Positions 45,880-56,551 of a stretch of DNA of 64,000 nt are shown here, in pieces. The position numbers and the translations under genes were made by a program. Source of the stretch: Papaver somniferum (Eukaryota > Streptophyta > Magnoliopsida > Ranunculales > Papaveraceae); assembly GCF_003573695.1 (NCBI RefSeq), contig NC_039358.1, positions 196,505,192 through 196,569,191 on the forward strand, in the 5' to 3' direction. How positions within the stretch are numbered: the first letter of the stretch is position 1; every line of letters starts with the position of its first letter. The notes beneath the pieces are model-generated. The model did not search any database. It saw nothing but the letters and a program-made list of their open reading frames with translations, and was not told where the DNA came from.

Positions 45880-48800
45880 CTACTTGGAAGATGCCGCCCC
45901 ATCAGCAGGGTTGTTCCGAAGAGTTGAAGGGACGCTCCCACCAGAAGAGGGTCCCGAGGAGCCAGGAAAGGAGGCAGGTACAGGACGACGTGGATAGCTC
46001 TTGACGAGGTCATGATCGGTCTTAAGGCAAAGCTCAATCTTCTCCAGCATCTTGTTTGTCTCCTCCGCCAATTGACACCGAGCCTTATGCATAATAACTG
46101 TCGTTCGCTGGTGGGCTTGAGATAACAACGAGGACAGACGATTCACTTCTTTAGAAGCAACACCAACGGCCTCCTCGCGGGATGCCACCAGACTCTTAAA
46201 ATAATTAATCTGTCCTTCCTGCTGCACTAAGGAAGATTGAGCCTTTTCAAATTTTTCATTTGCATCGCGGAGTTGTCCCTCGATCTCTGAAAAAGACAAC
46301 ACAAGGGAGTTAGCACAGAAAAGGCATAATCACACTCGATGAAATGAGGTTATACCTTCGACACAAGCCGAAGCCTCTTCATACTCATTAACAACCGCGT
46401 CTCGCGCTTCGTCAAGATAGTCATATTCCTCGGATAGTTTCTTATAATCTAGTTGAAGGTTGGTGAGAGCAAATTGACTTGCATCTAATTCTACCTTCTT
46501 CATCGAATCCATGTGACGAAGATGGTTAACTTCGTTGTTTATCTCTGTTACCCCTTTGTTAAGTCTGTACATGCATACTTCAAGATTTCTCTCAGACTCA
46601 GCCTGGCGGGCTATTTCATCGCGAGACGCAGCAAAGGCTTTGCTGAGAGCCCCAACCTCGGCTCTGGCATCGTCCCTTTCTCTGGTAAGACACAGCATAT
46701 TCTCCCTGATTCCCGGAAACGGAAGGGAGCGAGCCTTTCGTAATTCCTCTTCCATAAGATGTATTCTAGCCTCTAATAACGAAGTACGCTCACGGGATTC
46801 CCGCAGATTCTCGCGTGTCCACAGCAGCGTACCGTTGAAAAAAATACGGTCATGGTTATACAGATTCTGCATATCAACCATCTGAACATGCCTTGCGCGC
46901 CATCCCTCAGCCCGAGCGTCCCACTTTTTGGCTTCGCTCTTAATTTTTTCGACCAACTCTTTGATACGAGATTTTTGTCGTGCCCTTTCATTCCGAAGCC
47001 ATATCAGCTCGGGGACTCCACCCACTGAAGATAGGGTGGGGAGACTCAGACAGAACAACAAAGTAGTAGAAAGGAATTACGAGGGATAAAATATGGAGAA
47101 GAACTAAACCTGTGAAAGATGAAACTTTGCCGCGAGTTTGCTCTAACTCAGTGCGAACGGTGGCAAGCTCTGAACAAAGACCAGCCTCCGCTTCGCCCAT
47201 CCTTTCTTTCTCTTTAAGGCTATTCTTCAGTTCTTTTATCTCCACCTCAGCCGCAGATAATGCCTTTTCCCTCTGACGAAGCTTAGCCTCCAGCTTCAAA
47301 GATTTCGCTTTAAAGAATTGATACAGCACATGGTTACAATGCTCACTCCTCATCATATACACATCAAACGGCAAACATTATTACACCGAAGGATTCGAGT
47401 GTCATGAAGAGATATGTACGAGGACTTACCTCCAAGACACGCTGCTGGGGAAAACCATATTGGTACCCATCGGCTATGGCCATCATTTCAGCAACAGAAG
47501 ATGGAGGGTGCGCTACGAGGGTAGCCTCTGGAACACTCAAGCTTTTCCCCCACATCTCGACAACACGCGCCTCGGAAGATAGTTCCATCATCCGACGAGT
47601 ATAAGCATCAGAATCTTTCTCGCCAGCAACCACCGGGGAAGGATGGGGAACAAACAGCAGACTCTTTTTCTTGAGACAATCCATTATGGCATCCTCACCC
47701 TCAAACATCAGCGAGTGAGGGAAATCCTCGGAAGGTGAGTCAACCACAGACTTCCCCTTTGTTGTCATTTCCCATCAGCACAAGTCTCGGCATCACCACG
47801 CGCAATGTGATCATCCGCGCTCTCATTCTGAACAGCAGCATTTTCCTTACCAAAATCCCCGAGCACATCCCAATCATCATTGGGGGAAAGCAAAGAAAAG
47901 TCTTCGGGAAAACCGAGGGCATCATCAAAGAGTTCCCTTGCGGAATATATCCTGTCAAAGGAGAACTCTTGAGAAGTGGTAGGGAGAGTTTCCGCAGCCT
48001 CACCCCCTCCGAAAAATTCCGGACCACCAGGGTTATCATCAGCAGGAGCAGACATTTCCGCGGTAACACTTCCCTCGGCCACCGCGGTATTATCTCCCCC
48101 ATCAACACCATCACAACCCGCACCAACCTCTTCCTCGACACCAGGAGGGGAAGTATCAGTGCGTTCTTCCCCATCAGACATTTCCTCATCCTCGGCAAAC
48201 TCTTCGTTCACTGGACTGGTAACTTCTTCATGAACCTCGGCCTCACCCGTCATAATGGTAGAAGACTGCTTGGGCCCAATCTTTTTCTTTTTCGACACCT
48301 GCAAACCAATACACGTTCCACAAAAAGAGTTATTTCCTCATACACAGTCTGATTTTCAAAAAAGGAGGGGCGCGGCCAGAATCTGCAATAACCATACCTT
48401 GGTAGTAGCGGCACTCTTCGGTGGAAGCATAGCACCAGAACCCTCTTCCTTGTCTCCATCAACAACGTCGAGAGCATAAGGAAAGTTCATGCCCTCGAAA
48501 TTTAAACGCCAGGGACAGAAATCTCCATAACGAGCAGGAGGAGATTCACGAGGCTTGCTACTCTCAGAAGGACGCCAACCGCGCGGACCGGGAATCCAAC
48601 CATACTCCCAAGGACCAACAATTTCAATAACAGTGGCATGTCACTCATAATCATGGTCACGCTTGATCCTTTCACGAGAAGGAAAAAGTTTCCGCTGAGC
48701 CTACCCCTCGGTGCCTGGAACTTATTTCAGTTTGGCATCGCTCACCTCAATTAAAAGACGAATTTCACCCCGAGGAGCAGCGAGGTTACGAAGACTAACA

Positions 48801-49759
48801 CTCCACGGTTTACGGTTCCTACTATTGACATGATCCCCAAAGGAGATGTTGAAGTTTTCAGGAGTATACCACTCCCTCTCAGCGGGATTTGGAACGTAAC
48901 ATGTCGTCGTCGTCTCCCCCTTACTCCGCAGATAACATTCCCTCAGTGCACGGAGATAGTTCCCTGATAATTGCGACACACAACGACTATGAGTATTGGT
49001 GGAAGAGCCTTCGCGACCAGCCAGCACATCATAATAAAAGGAATCACCAGACTTATACAACGGCAGCATAAGACCCACCTCGAAGGCTCCAACCGTAGTC
49101 AACAGATGAAACTCATCAAACTGATACTTCGAGATGAGCTCGTAAGTAATATCATCCTCAGGGGCATAAAAACGAACCTCGAAGGCTTGGAGCTCATGCT
49201 TTTCCTTGAAAACTTCAAGGTCAATGTGCTTAAACGTGACTTTCTTCTTGCTAACCGAAACGCTGCGTATCACCGGGACAGCCTCCTCTTCTTACGCGCG
49301 ATCGGACGAACCAACAAAAGCTTCGGAAGCTTTTCTTTTGAAAGGAGGATTTTTAGATGATTCAGCTCTCGGCACAGCACCTTTGGAGTTCTTCCCTTTG
49401 AAAGAAAGTACTGGAGGCGGCGGCAGAGGGTTCTGCACGGGCACTATAGAACGAAGAGGGGGAATATCGAAGGTGTCACCGCGAGGAGGTGTCTGCGTAC
49501 ACCTTGAGTCATCACGAGGACGAGAAGGAGCACGGCTGACAGCGTATCGAGACCCGGAAGGGCCCTTCGATGGATCCCCCTTCCTAGGAGGTGAAGCCTT
49601 CATCCAAGAAGAAGACGAAACTCTATTACCGCGGGGATCCATCTGCGAAAATTTAGATAAATCTCCCCCATGTGGAGATGTAGCAGACTCTCTACACGGA
49701 GGGGATCTCGGAAGACTGGAAGGCGGAGTTTCATAAGGAAGCCGCGGACGGTCAGACAT
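45880..49759 (-). pseudogene. Spliced antisense gene of the Tat element (gypsy-type transposon/coiled-coil protein)
   Basis: Function unknown; antisense ORFs in this position are known from Tat-lineage elements. Five exons on the minus strand fit GT-AG borders: 49759-48398, 48298-47430, about 47353-47110, 47024-46356 and 46286-45880, with consistent phase where it could be checked. Exon 1 starts MSDRPRLPYETPP, a Pro/Ser/Arg-rich head, then a globular region (TVGAFEVGLMLPLYKSGDSF, VSQLSGNYLRALRECYL) recalling the Pfam 'putative gypsy type transposon' domain. Exon 2 is acidic (Glu/Asp/Gly). Exons 3-5 are long coiled coil (LKLEAKLRQREKALSAAEVE; SAEKW-like helices) ending GGSVPSTLRNNPADGAASSK. 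Stops at 49292-49294, 48722-48724 and two more near 48650-48705 break exon 1. A four-base ATGA stop/start overlap at 47765-47768 shifts frame within exon 2. Confidence 0.72.
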
Positions 49760-49813
49760 GGCTGCGAGGAGGTACAAAAAACAAGTTAGAAGCAAACACG
49801 AGGGCATCACCAA

Positions 49814-50426
49814 AGATCAAAAAACCACAAAATTAACAAATCATCTCAGCATAGCCCAGAAACCCTAAAACTAAATAATAAAAAAAAATTCAATCAATAC
49901 AGTTGAAACACTGGCCTCCTCGACTTGAGAAGAAGAACATGGGCAAACTAGCATACATGCATCGAAAGATGTTCTTCATCACAAACAAGGTACAACAGCA
50001 GCAGGAAATTTACAATCAACACAATCAACACAAAATTTAAAACAACAGAAACGAAGAAAAGAAACCTTACCACCACAAACAAAATCCCAAAAGAAGACAA
50101 ATGAGAGAACAAACCAGAAACAAAGAAGAAACGAGCGTGATTAATGCTAGGGCAGAGAGAATCTAATGGTTGAAGAACAAAGGATGAAGTCTGACAGGGA
50201 GAATGAAATTAATTTTCAAGGAGAATGAAATTAATTTTTTCTCCTCTCCTTTATATACCCGAAAGAAAGAGAAGGAAGTTAATGGAGGATTGGGAAACGT
50301 GCCCATTAAATGAGCAGTTAATGCACGAGTGAGAAACGTACCCAAGTATCTAGGAGAAGTTATTAGGAGAGAGGAGGAATATGTTACGTCTGTTTTCTTC
50401 AATGCTCCCACTAAACACTCAAGCCC
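49814..50426. other. Upstream region of the antisense gene, inside the Tat element
   Basis: No coding frame. On the minus strand a TATA-like sequence (GGGTATATAAAGGAGAG, about 50245-50261) lies about 500 bases upstream of the antisense start, so this is a candidate promoter for the antisense transcript. Confidence 0.45.
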
Positions 50427-50442
50427 GAAGAAAAGGGGAAAA
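50427..50442 (+). promoter_or_regulatory. Polypurine tract of Tat-type element
   Basis: GAAGAAAAGGGGAAAA directly before the 3' LTR. Confidence 0.85.
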
Positions 50443-50443
50443 T

Positions 50444-51396
50444 TGTGTGTACATATTTCATCATCAAACACGTGTACGTGAGAAGACATGTGGAGAGCAT
50501 GCGGACCAAGTCATCAAAACATGATGACACACGCCCACAGCCAAGAAGCCCATCCCGTCGACGTCGGATCTTCGCCCGAACAAATACAAGGGCAGAAGTT
50601 AAAGGATGTACCAAAAGCACGGTGTACTGCGGAGCACCAAATAACTCCCGAAGAGTTGCTTTATCTCATCCCCAAAAGAAGCCAAGATCAACGGTGAAGG
50701 GAAGATTGACTGACATGGACGTGACAGGGGCAGAAGACACTTGTCTGACACGAGCATGCGTCTCAACTACCCGCATTAAACACTCTGAGCAGTGTACGTG
50801 TCGATCAACCCGTGGAACGAACGAGGATGATTCTGCGTGATCAAGCAATGAACGAAGACCTCTGCGTGATGGACACAAAGCACAAGAAGATAAGGTTCCA
50901 ACGGCTCTCAGAAACGGGTCCCACACTTTAACCCTATAAATATCCCCTCTCCACCAAGAGAGAGGGGATCGAAAAAGAGAGGGAGGTTTAGAGAGAATTC
51001 GAGAGAGAAGAATTGTTAGTGTAAGTGTACCTTTTAAAATTCGCAGACCTATGTAAACTCCAAAGTCATTCGACTACCTCTGTAATCATCAAATGCATAG
51101 TGAAAACGACAACCCCGTGGATGTAGGCCTTAGTGCTGAACCACGTAAATCCCAGTCTTATTTACATTTCAGCACATTACATCCATTTCATACTCCACGA
51201 GTATTACTTTTACACTTCGTTTTCTTTATCTTCCTCTATGTGAACGCCTCTGGTGATGATATTAGACGAGGCAATGATAAACCCGAAGGTTTTGATCCAA
51301 GGAATCAATACAATCGTCTCATCAGTGCGAGTATGTGTATAGAATGCGAACATTGTTTGTGAACATATAGATTCCTTCGTGATTTACGTGTTCACA
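50444..51396 (+). repeat. 3' LTR of Tat-type element
   Basis: Near-identical to the 5' LTR, one base longer, same ends. Most differences cluster in the first 150 bases. Confidence 0.93.
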
Positions 51397-51401
51397 GCCT
51401 T

Positions 51402-51675
51402 ATGATCTTCTTCAAATCCCATCTTCATCGACAGAATCAAAGGTTAAATCTCGTTATCGAGAGCTTATGGCTGATTTGAGAACCATTAAAGGAAAGTTCT
51501 CTAGTGTAAGTGTTGCTGTTAAGTTTCTGCAGTATACCATGCATGTTTACAATCGAAAGGTTAACTTAGAGAATGATGAGGATGAGGATGATGTGGAGGA
51601 GGAGGAGGATGAAGATAAGAATGATGAGGATTATGACGGTAAGGAAAAGGAAGATGATGAGAATAAAGAAAAGAA
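51402..51675 (+). pseudogene. J-like protein copy A, 3' part
   Basis: This continues the gene cut at 35921. It reads YDLLQIPSSS, KVKSRYRELMADLRTIKGKF, VAVKFLQYTMHVYNRK and then an acidic tail (NDEDEDDVEEEEDEDKND...). The first part aligns with the J-like region of copy B (YDLLQIPSSSTLLQVEYRYK). The HPD tripeptide of true J domains is absent. The gene text ends at about 51675, where another LTR starts, so its own stop codon is lost; the frame runs on a few codons into the LTR and stops at 51701-51703. Confidence 0.8.
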
Positions 51676-52150
51676 TGTAGGAGTTAAATATCGCACAGGT
51701 TAATAATTACGCGAAGTGAAGAATACAACATACGCGAGGATTATCGCACACAACAAATTGAGATGACACATCAGATGATGTCAGCAAAGTCACAGGTAAA
51801 GTGTGAGGAGTTATGCGAAGATGTAAGATATACGTAGATGAGCGATTATATATGAGCGAACATGTCGCACAAAAATCCCGAAAATAAAGGGATTCTTAGA
51901 TGTCATCCACTATGTAAAATCCTATATAAAGGAGAGGGTCGTAGTTTTGTAGAGTATTCTAGGACAAGTCTGGTATGAGAGATTGAAAGAGAGAGAAAGT
52001 GAATTTAGGTTACAAGAAGTGTTGTTGTAGATTTCCATTTATCTTGTAAGTAATTTAAATATTCAATCAATAAAACAATTGTCCATGATGATTACATAGA
52101 GAGATAACCAGATTAAGTGGAGTGTAGTTGTAAGAAATCTTACAACTACA
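51676..52150 (+). repeat. LTR of another retroelement (475 bp) with terminal hairpin
   Basis: Starts TGTAGGAGTTAAATATC and ends TTACAACTACA, followed by a primer-binding-site-like TTTTTGGCGCTAGAAATC (52151-52168). It has a TATA-like CCTATATAAAGGAG near 51931-51944 and AATAAAAC near 52068. The last 30 bases can form a hairpin (GTAGTTGTAAG against CTTACAACTAC). No second LTR was found. Confidence 0.75.
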
Positions 52151-52285
52151 TTTTTGGCGCTAGAAATCAGCTCTGGATGATAAATCCTGATATCATATCA
52201 TAGATTGTAAAAGAAAATAGTGAGATCAAAACATTTAACAAATGGTAAGGATTGAATCTGTTGTGGAACAAGGAATGGCGACTAG
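52151..52285 (+). other. Primer-binding site and short leader of the preceding LTR element
   Basis: Leader-like sequence reaching an ATG at 52242 (MVRIESVVEQGMATRR), probably the start of a gag frame, which is lost where LINE-type sequence begins near 52290. The junction is approximate. Confidence 0.5.
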
Positions 52286-53609
52286 AAGGAGTAACACCCA
52301 ACCCTGGTGTCAATTTATTGACCCATGGTGTGACAAATCGATACCTTCCTTGGGTTCTGCCACACCCAACCCTCTAGTCCCCCCTGATCTTAATATCAAA
52401 GTTTCTTATTTTATCGATTCCCAAACCAGAAGTTGGGATGAGTCTAGACTTAACACCCACTTTGATAATGCTTTTGTTCAGAAGATTATCACCATTCCCT
52501 TACCCCATCTTTGCACTCCTGACAGGAGGGCTTGGAATCTTTCAAAGAATGGCAAATTTTCTTCTAAATCTGCCTACATGGGGCTCAGAGGTCTTAGGCC
52601 CTCTCCTTGTAAAAATCCTTGGATGCGTATCTGGAAAATCAGGGTTCCTTACAGAATTCAACTTTTTATTTGAAGAGCAGCTAGAAATGCTTTTCCCTCC
52701 AGAACTATCCTTCACATTGGAATACCCATGCATGGTGTGGATTGTCCTAGGTGTACTGATCCTCATGAAACTATTATGCATGCTTTGGTCCTATGTCCCT
52801 TTGCTAGTAGAGTCTGGTTTATCTCTGATTTCAACATTAACACCAATTATTTTCAAAACAAATCTTTCATTGATTGGCTTCTTTTTTGGTTAACTGATCC
52901 TCAATCCAAACTCTTTGATGAAGCTCAAATTCTTTTTGTTGCTATCTTATGGTCTCTTTGGACTAGTAGAAACAATTTCATCTTCCAAAATATTTCTGAA
53001 AACCATACTACTGTCCTAGTTAGAGCCAGAGCTGTGCTTCTCATTTGGAAAACTAGCTTGACTGCTTTTGCTACTACTTCTGTCAGTATTTGTGATAAAT
53101 GGATGCCCCCCTCTTTTGGTTGTATTAAATGTAATACTTATGGTGCCTTTGATGATACTTCTGGAGCAAATGGTGCAAAGTAGGTGATGCGAGATTTCTC
53201 AAGAAAAGCAACCTTTTGTGCGTCCTTAGTCTTTGAAGTACACTCTGCTGAAGAAGCCGAAGCAAGAGCCATCTGGGCAGTACTAAAGAAAGCCTTGGAG
53301 CAACAGTTAACTCACATCATCATTGAAAGTGATGCGAAAGCCCTCATCGACCAATTCTCAGCTGGAAATTTTGAAGGGAATCCGCGTACGGATGCAATCT
53401 TTAAGGATATTGAATTTTTCTCTTCTAAATTAGTTGCATGTATCTTTAGTTTCCAACCTCGTTATTGTAATTTTGTAGCTCATGAACTTGCAATGTGGGC
53501 TAAGAAAAACAATTCTACTATGTACTGGTTTGTCCCTCCTGTTTGGCTCCTACCAGCAGTTGAGGAGGATCATTAGCCTTTTTGAAGGCCTTTGCTTATT
53601 AAAAAAAAA
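52286..53609 (+). mobile_element. 5'-truncated LINE fragment: zinc module and RNase H
   Basis: Only the 3' end of an L1-type ORF2 is present. Pieces read WNLSKNGKFSSKSAYMGLRG, IGIPMHGVDCPRCTDPHETI (CxxC...H zinc module), ILWSLWTSRNNFIF and an RNase H domain (EEAEARAIWAVLKKALEQ, IIESDAKALIDQF, NFVAHELAMWAKK) with stop at 53574-53576. Frameshifts near 52670 and 52740 and a TAG at 53181-53183 break it. It ends in an A tract at 53601-53609. A target duplication could not be fixed because the 5' junction is unclear. Confidence 0.82.
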
Positions 53610-53804
53610 TGGTACACACGAGGTTCCAACGCCTCTAATTTTACAACAGTTTCCCCTAAGTGTACATCCAAACACCCTACTAAGGTTGAAGACTTAGAAC
53701 ATCAAAAAGAAAAATCGAGTTAAACAAACAAAACGGATAAATGATAGTAGTTGTAATCCAAACTTAGGATTTAATTGCTTGAAATCAAAAAATTGATCGA
53801 AATT
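53610..53804. other. Flank of LINE, nothing recognised
   Basis: No gene or repeat seen. Confidence 0.4.
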
Positions 53805-53825
53805 TTTCCTGGGGCTTACAGTTGC

Positions 53826-54165
53826 AGAAACATAATCGATAGGTATGAAGTAGGTTTTTATCCACCGACTGTGGTTGATGTTCTTAAAAAATGAAGAATA
53901 TCAATCATAATCAGTAGGTAAATTGATTGTTATCTATCGATTATTTTTGCGTCAACAAATTTAAATTTTCTAGACTAAAAATAAAACACAATCGGTAGAT
54001 AATGAACATCGTTAACTACCGATTACGAAAGTAGAAAAACTCAAAATTTTATTAGGTTTTGGAAATTTGAATTTGGATTTACTTTCACAATCGGTAGATA
54101 ATAAACATCATAAAATTACCGATTGTATAATTGGTAGATAATGAACATCATTAATCACCGATTGT
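53826..54165. repeat. Five imperfect hairpin repeats built on AATCGGTAGATAA
   Basis: Units start at about 53830, 53908, 53970, 54079 and 54126. Each opens with AATCGGTAGATAA or a variant and closes 30-40 bases on with its approximate reverse complement (TTAACTACCGATT, TTACCGATTGT, ATCACCGATTGT). Between units a longer phrase (CAAAATTTTATTAGGTTTTG) is repeated at about 54040 and 54182. No transposon ends were identified. Confidence 0.7.
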
Positions 54166-54335
54166 GAAAGTAAAAAAAATTCAAAATTTTATTAGGTTTT
54201 GAAAATATAAATTTGGGCTATTTTCTCATAAGGCCGCATCACAGTCGACTTTGGTCTATGCAAATGAACGGAAAGTAACAGATTATGCAACCGGAAATTA
54301 CTTCTCGTCGGCTCTAAATATCGAGTACTACACAG

Positions 54336-55098
54336 TAGGGGTGTAAATAATACCCGAAAATACTCGGCCTGCCTGTACCCGCCCGAGCCCGCCTATACCC
54401 GAAGTAGCCCAAAGCCTGTTATGCCCCGTCATGGGCCATCCGGCCTGGTCTGAATTAATTTATTGGACGATCTCGGGCTTTGCAATTAATTATGATGCCC
54501 GGACTTATACCCGGCTTGGTGCCCGGCCTGAAAACCTTTTATGTGCCATTAATCATTTAATATCCTCTTAAAAAGACTTAAAAGTTATCATTTTACAATT
54601 GTCAATTTTGTGTCAAGAAAAATTAAATATATACTTGTTTTTACTTATAATTAACTTTTTCAAAACATTAATGTTAATATATTTTTTTATTAGAAAGTTT
54701 ATTGTACTCTAATTAATTATTTATTATAGGCTATAATTAAAAGTTTGTCATTGTAATTTAAATATAAAATAATACTATCACTTACGGTAAGCAATGTTAG
54801 AAAGGAAAGGATATTATATTAAAATTAAATAAATTTAATTGCAAGCCTGGAAAAATAAATTTAATACCATTCATTTGAAAATTTGAACTTAAGGAAAAAA
54901 AATTCAAAATAGTGGCCTATCCGACCCGACCTGGCCTGCCCGTATAGAAAACGGGCTTCGGACGGTCTTTGGGTAACAAATTATTATCTTTTACCCGGCC
55001 TGAATTTGTTTACGGGCTCATAAATATTAAGCCTGGCCTGCCCGACCTGTCTTAGTTTTTGGGCTGGGTGGCCTGCCCTGCACGAATTTACACCCCTA
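54336..55098. mobile_element. hAT-type MITE, 763 bp, target duplication CTACACAG
   Basis: Perfect 13-bp inverted ends TAGGGGTGTAAAT, flanked by CTACACAG at 54328-54335 and 55099-55106. The ends and 8-bp duplication are typical of hAT. GC-rich subterminal parts (CCCGGCCTG words in both orientations) bracket an AT-rich centre. No transposase. Confidence 0.92.
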
Positions 55099-55106
55099 CT
55101 ACACAG

Positions 55107-55901
55107 ATCAGCAGGACCCATGGCCAAAAAAGAGAAATAAAACAACATTTCAGCAAAAATCGAGTTCCAAAAAAACCATTTTATTTTTTCTTCCAATCTG
55201 CTCTGTTTTAGTTTCCAAAACACTGCGAAGGTTACAGGTACATCTGATTTTCAGTACTTGAGATTATTTTTTTTAGTAGGGTTTATGAAATATTTGGATG
55301 AACTAGATTTACCTTTTTATTAAACCTTGATTTCCCCATTTGGAAAATTAGGAATCTTACCTTGCTGATATGATCTGCATTTACTTCCATGGGGTTAAAA
55401 TTCGGTCTTCATATTGTTGCAATCTCTTCGAATCAAGTTTTTCTTTTCATCATGCGTTGTTTTATGTTGGACTTAACTGTTCTTTTACATGAACTTCACC
55501 TGTTCGACAAAATACCCCAATGAAATACTTAATTTTGGTGTCTCATTTGCAACCTTAATTTGGTACCATGTTGTATTTCTTCACGTTAACGTTGTGTAAC
55601 TTGAGTTGGTATTTCTACCACCTAACTAAGTGGTGTGAGTATATGGATGGTAACTTAAGTAGCTAACCTTGATTTGTCTTTGTGTTCAGATGATAAATTG
55701 AGTTTGTGCACTTTTATTGCTGTTGGATGATAAGAAGCTTCCTGGAAGCTCTTCCAAAATAGAAAAGCTTGTTTTCCAGGCAGTCGCATCACGCGTGCAT
55801 CTTTGAGAACCAGGCGCATCGGCCCTGCGAATTAGCTTAGCAGAGAAGAGTTGCAAGCCTATCTGTTAAACAAGTATCTCTTCTTCTACAGAACCAGAGA
55901 A
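55107..55901 (+). promoter_or_regulatory. Promoter and 5' UTR region of J-like copy B
   Basis: No other gene is seen. A CT-rich leader-like tract (about 55175-55240) may be a first non-coding exon, with GGTTACAG/gtacat at 55238-55239 as a possible donor. This is an inference. Confidence 0.35.
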
Positions 55902-56522
55902 ATGAGAGAGAGGGTAATTTTCTTGCAGAAAAATGCTGCAAATAGAGCCATCAGAGAGGCTAAAACTATGATGAGAGCAGAAAACTTCAAGTCTGCAATA
56001 ACCAAAGTTGAAGAAGCAATCAGTCTATATAGTACCCATATTCCAAACGGTAAAGAAATGTTAACTGTATGTAAGATTCTTCACAAATCTCAAACGTTTC
56101 AACCACAACCTGATGAAGAATCATGGCCTTATGATCTTCTTCAAATCCCATCTTCATCGACACTATTACAAGTTGAATACCGCTACAAGAATCTCCTAAA
56201 TGACTTGGTTTTGCTAAAAGATAGGAAGTTCCTTTTAGCAAAAAGCGCAAGTTTTGCTGCTAAGTTTCTGCGACAAGCCATGTCTGCATACGATCGATAT
56301 AGGGTAATAGTACCTTCTGATGATGATGATGAAGAAGATGGTGGTGACGGTACTGGTGATGACGAAGCTGCTGCTGACGATGGCAACGGCGGTAATGGTG
56401 ATGATGCTGAGGAGGAGGATAGTAATGATGATCCGCTTGCTGCACGATCTCCAGAATTCAAGAAACTTCGCACTGGCACATATTTACAGCATCACCACAA
56501 CAACCCCATTTTAGGCCCTTAG
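55902..56522 (+). CDS. J-like protein copy B (DnaJ-related, HPD lacking, acidic tail)
   Basis: This is a 206-residue frame without lesions; its function is unknown. Residues about 10-70 (NAANRAIREAKTMMRAENFK, then KVEEAISLY, TVCKILHKSQTFQPQPDEES) match the N-terminal helical region that precedes the J domain in many plant DnaJ proteins. WPYDLLQIPSSSTLLQVEYR, LLNDLVLLKDRKFLLAKSAS and FAAKFLRQAMSAYDRY then follow the J-domain pattern (W-Y-x-x-L, helix II, helix III), but the HPD needed to stimulate Hsp70 reads LKD. A run of Asp/Glu/Gly (about 145-185) and a short PEFKKLRTGTYLQHHHNN end follow. The ATG at 55902 was chosen because copy A starts at the matching place; an in-frame ATG at 55851 also exists. 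It probably acts as a J-like protein that cannot drive ATP hydrolysis, which is inferred. Confidence 0.7.
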   Translation: MRERVIFLQKNAANRAIREAKTMMRAENFKSAITKVEEAISLYSTHIPNGKEMLTVCKILHKSQTFQPQPDEESWPYDLLQIPSSSTLLQVEYRYKNLLNDLVLLKDRKFLLAKSASFAAKFLRQAMSAYDRYRVIVPSDDDDEEDGGDGTGDDEAAADDGNGGNGDDAEEEDSNDDPLAARSPEFKKLRTGTYLQHHHNNPILGP

Positions 56523-56551
56523 CAAAATACTGTCCTACTGTTAGACAAGAA

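Larger units (their letters stand above)
35922..51396 (+). mobile_element. Ty3/gypsy (Tat-type) retrotransposon, 15.5 kb, target duplication GCCTT
   Basis: LTRs of 952 and 953 bp enclose a primer-binding site, gag, protease, RT, two RNase H domains, integrase, a spacer, an antisense gene and a polypurine tract. GCCTT is duplicated at 35917-35921 and 51397-51401. The LTRs differ at about a dozen sites plus one indel by eye (roughly 1.3%), so insertion is recent on a plant scale. The second RNase H and the antisense ORF downstream of integrase are characteristic of the Tat lineage. The sense ORFs carry several stops and frameshifts. A foreign solo LTR is nested between RT and RNase H. Confidence 0.95.

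Noticed and set aside
51093..51362. Frame MHSENDNPVDVGLSAEPRKS as a gene (also at 36570)
   Set aside because: It is inside the LTR leader of the Tat element and is present in both LTRs; no family resemblance.
56260..56445. His-rich minus-strand frame
   Set aside because: It is the reverse complement of the GAT/GAC-rich acidic tract of J-like copy B.
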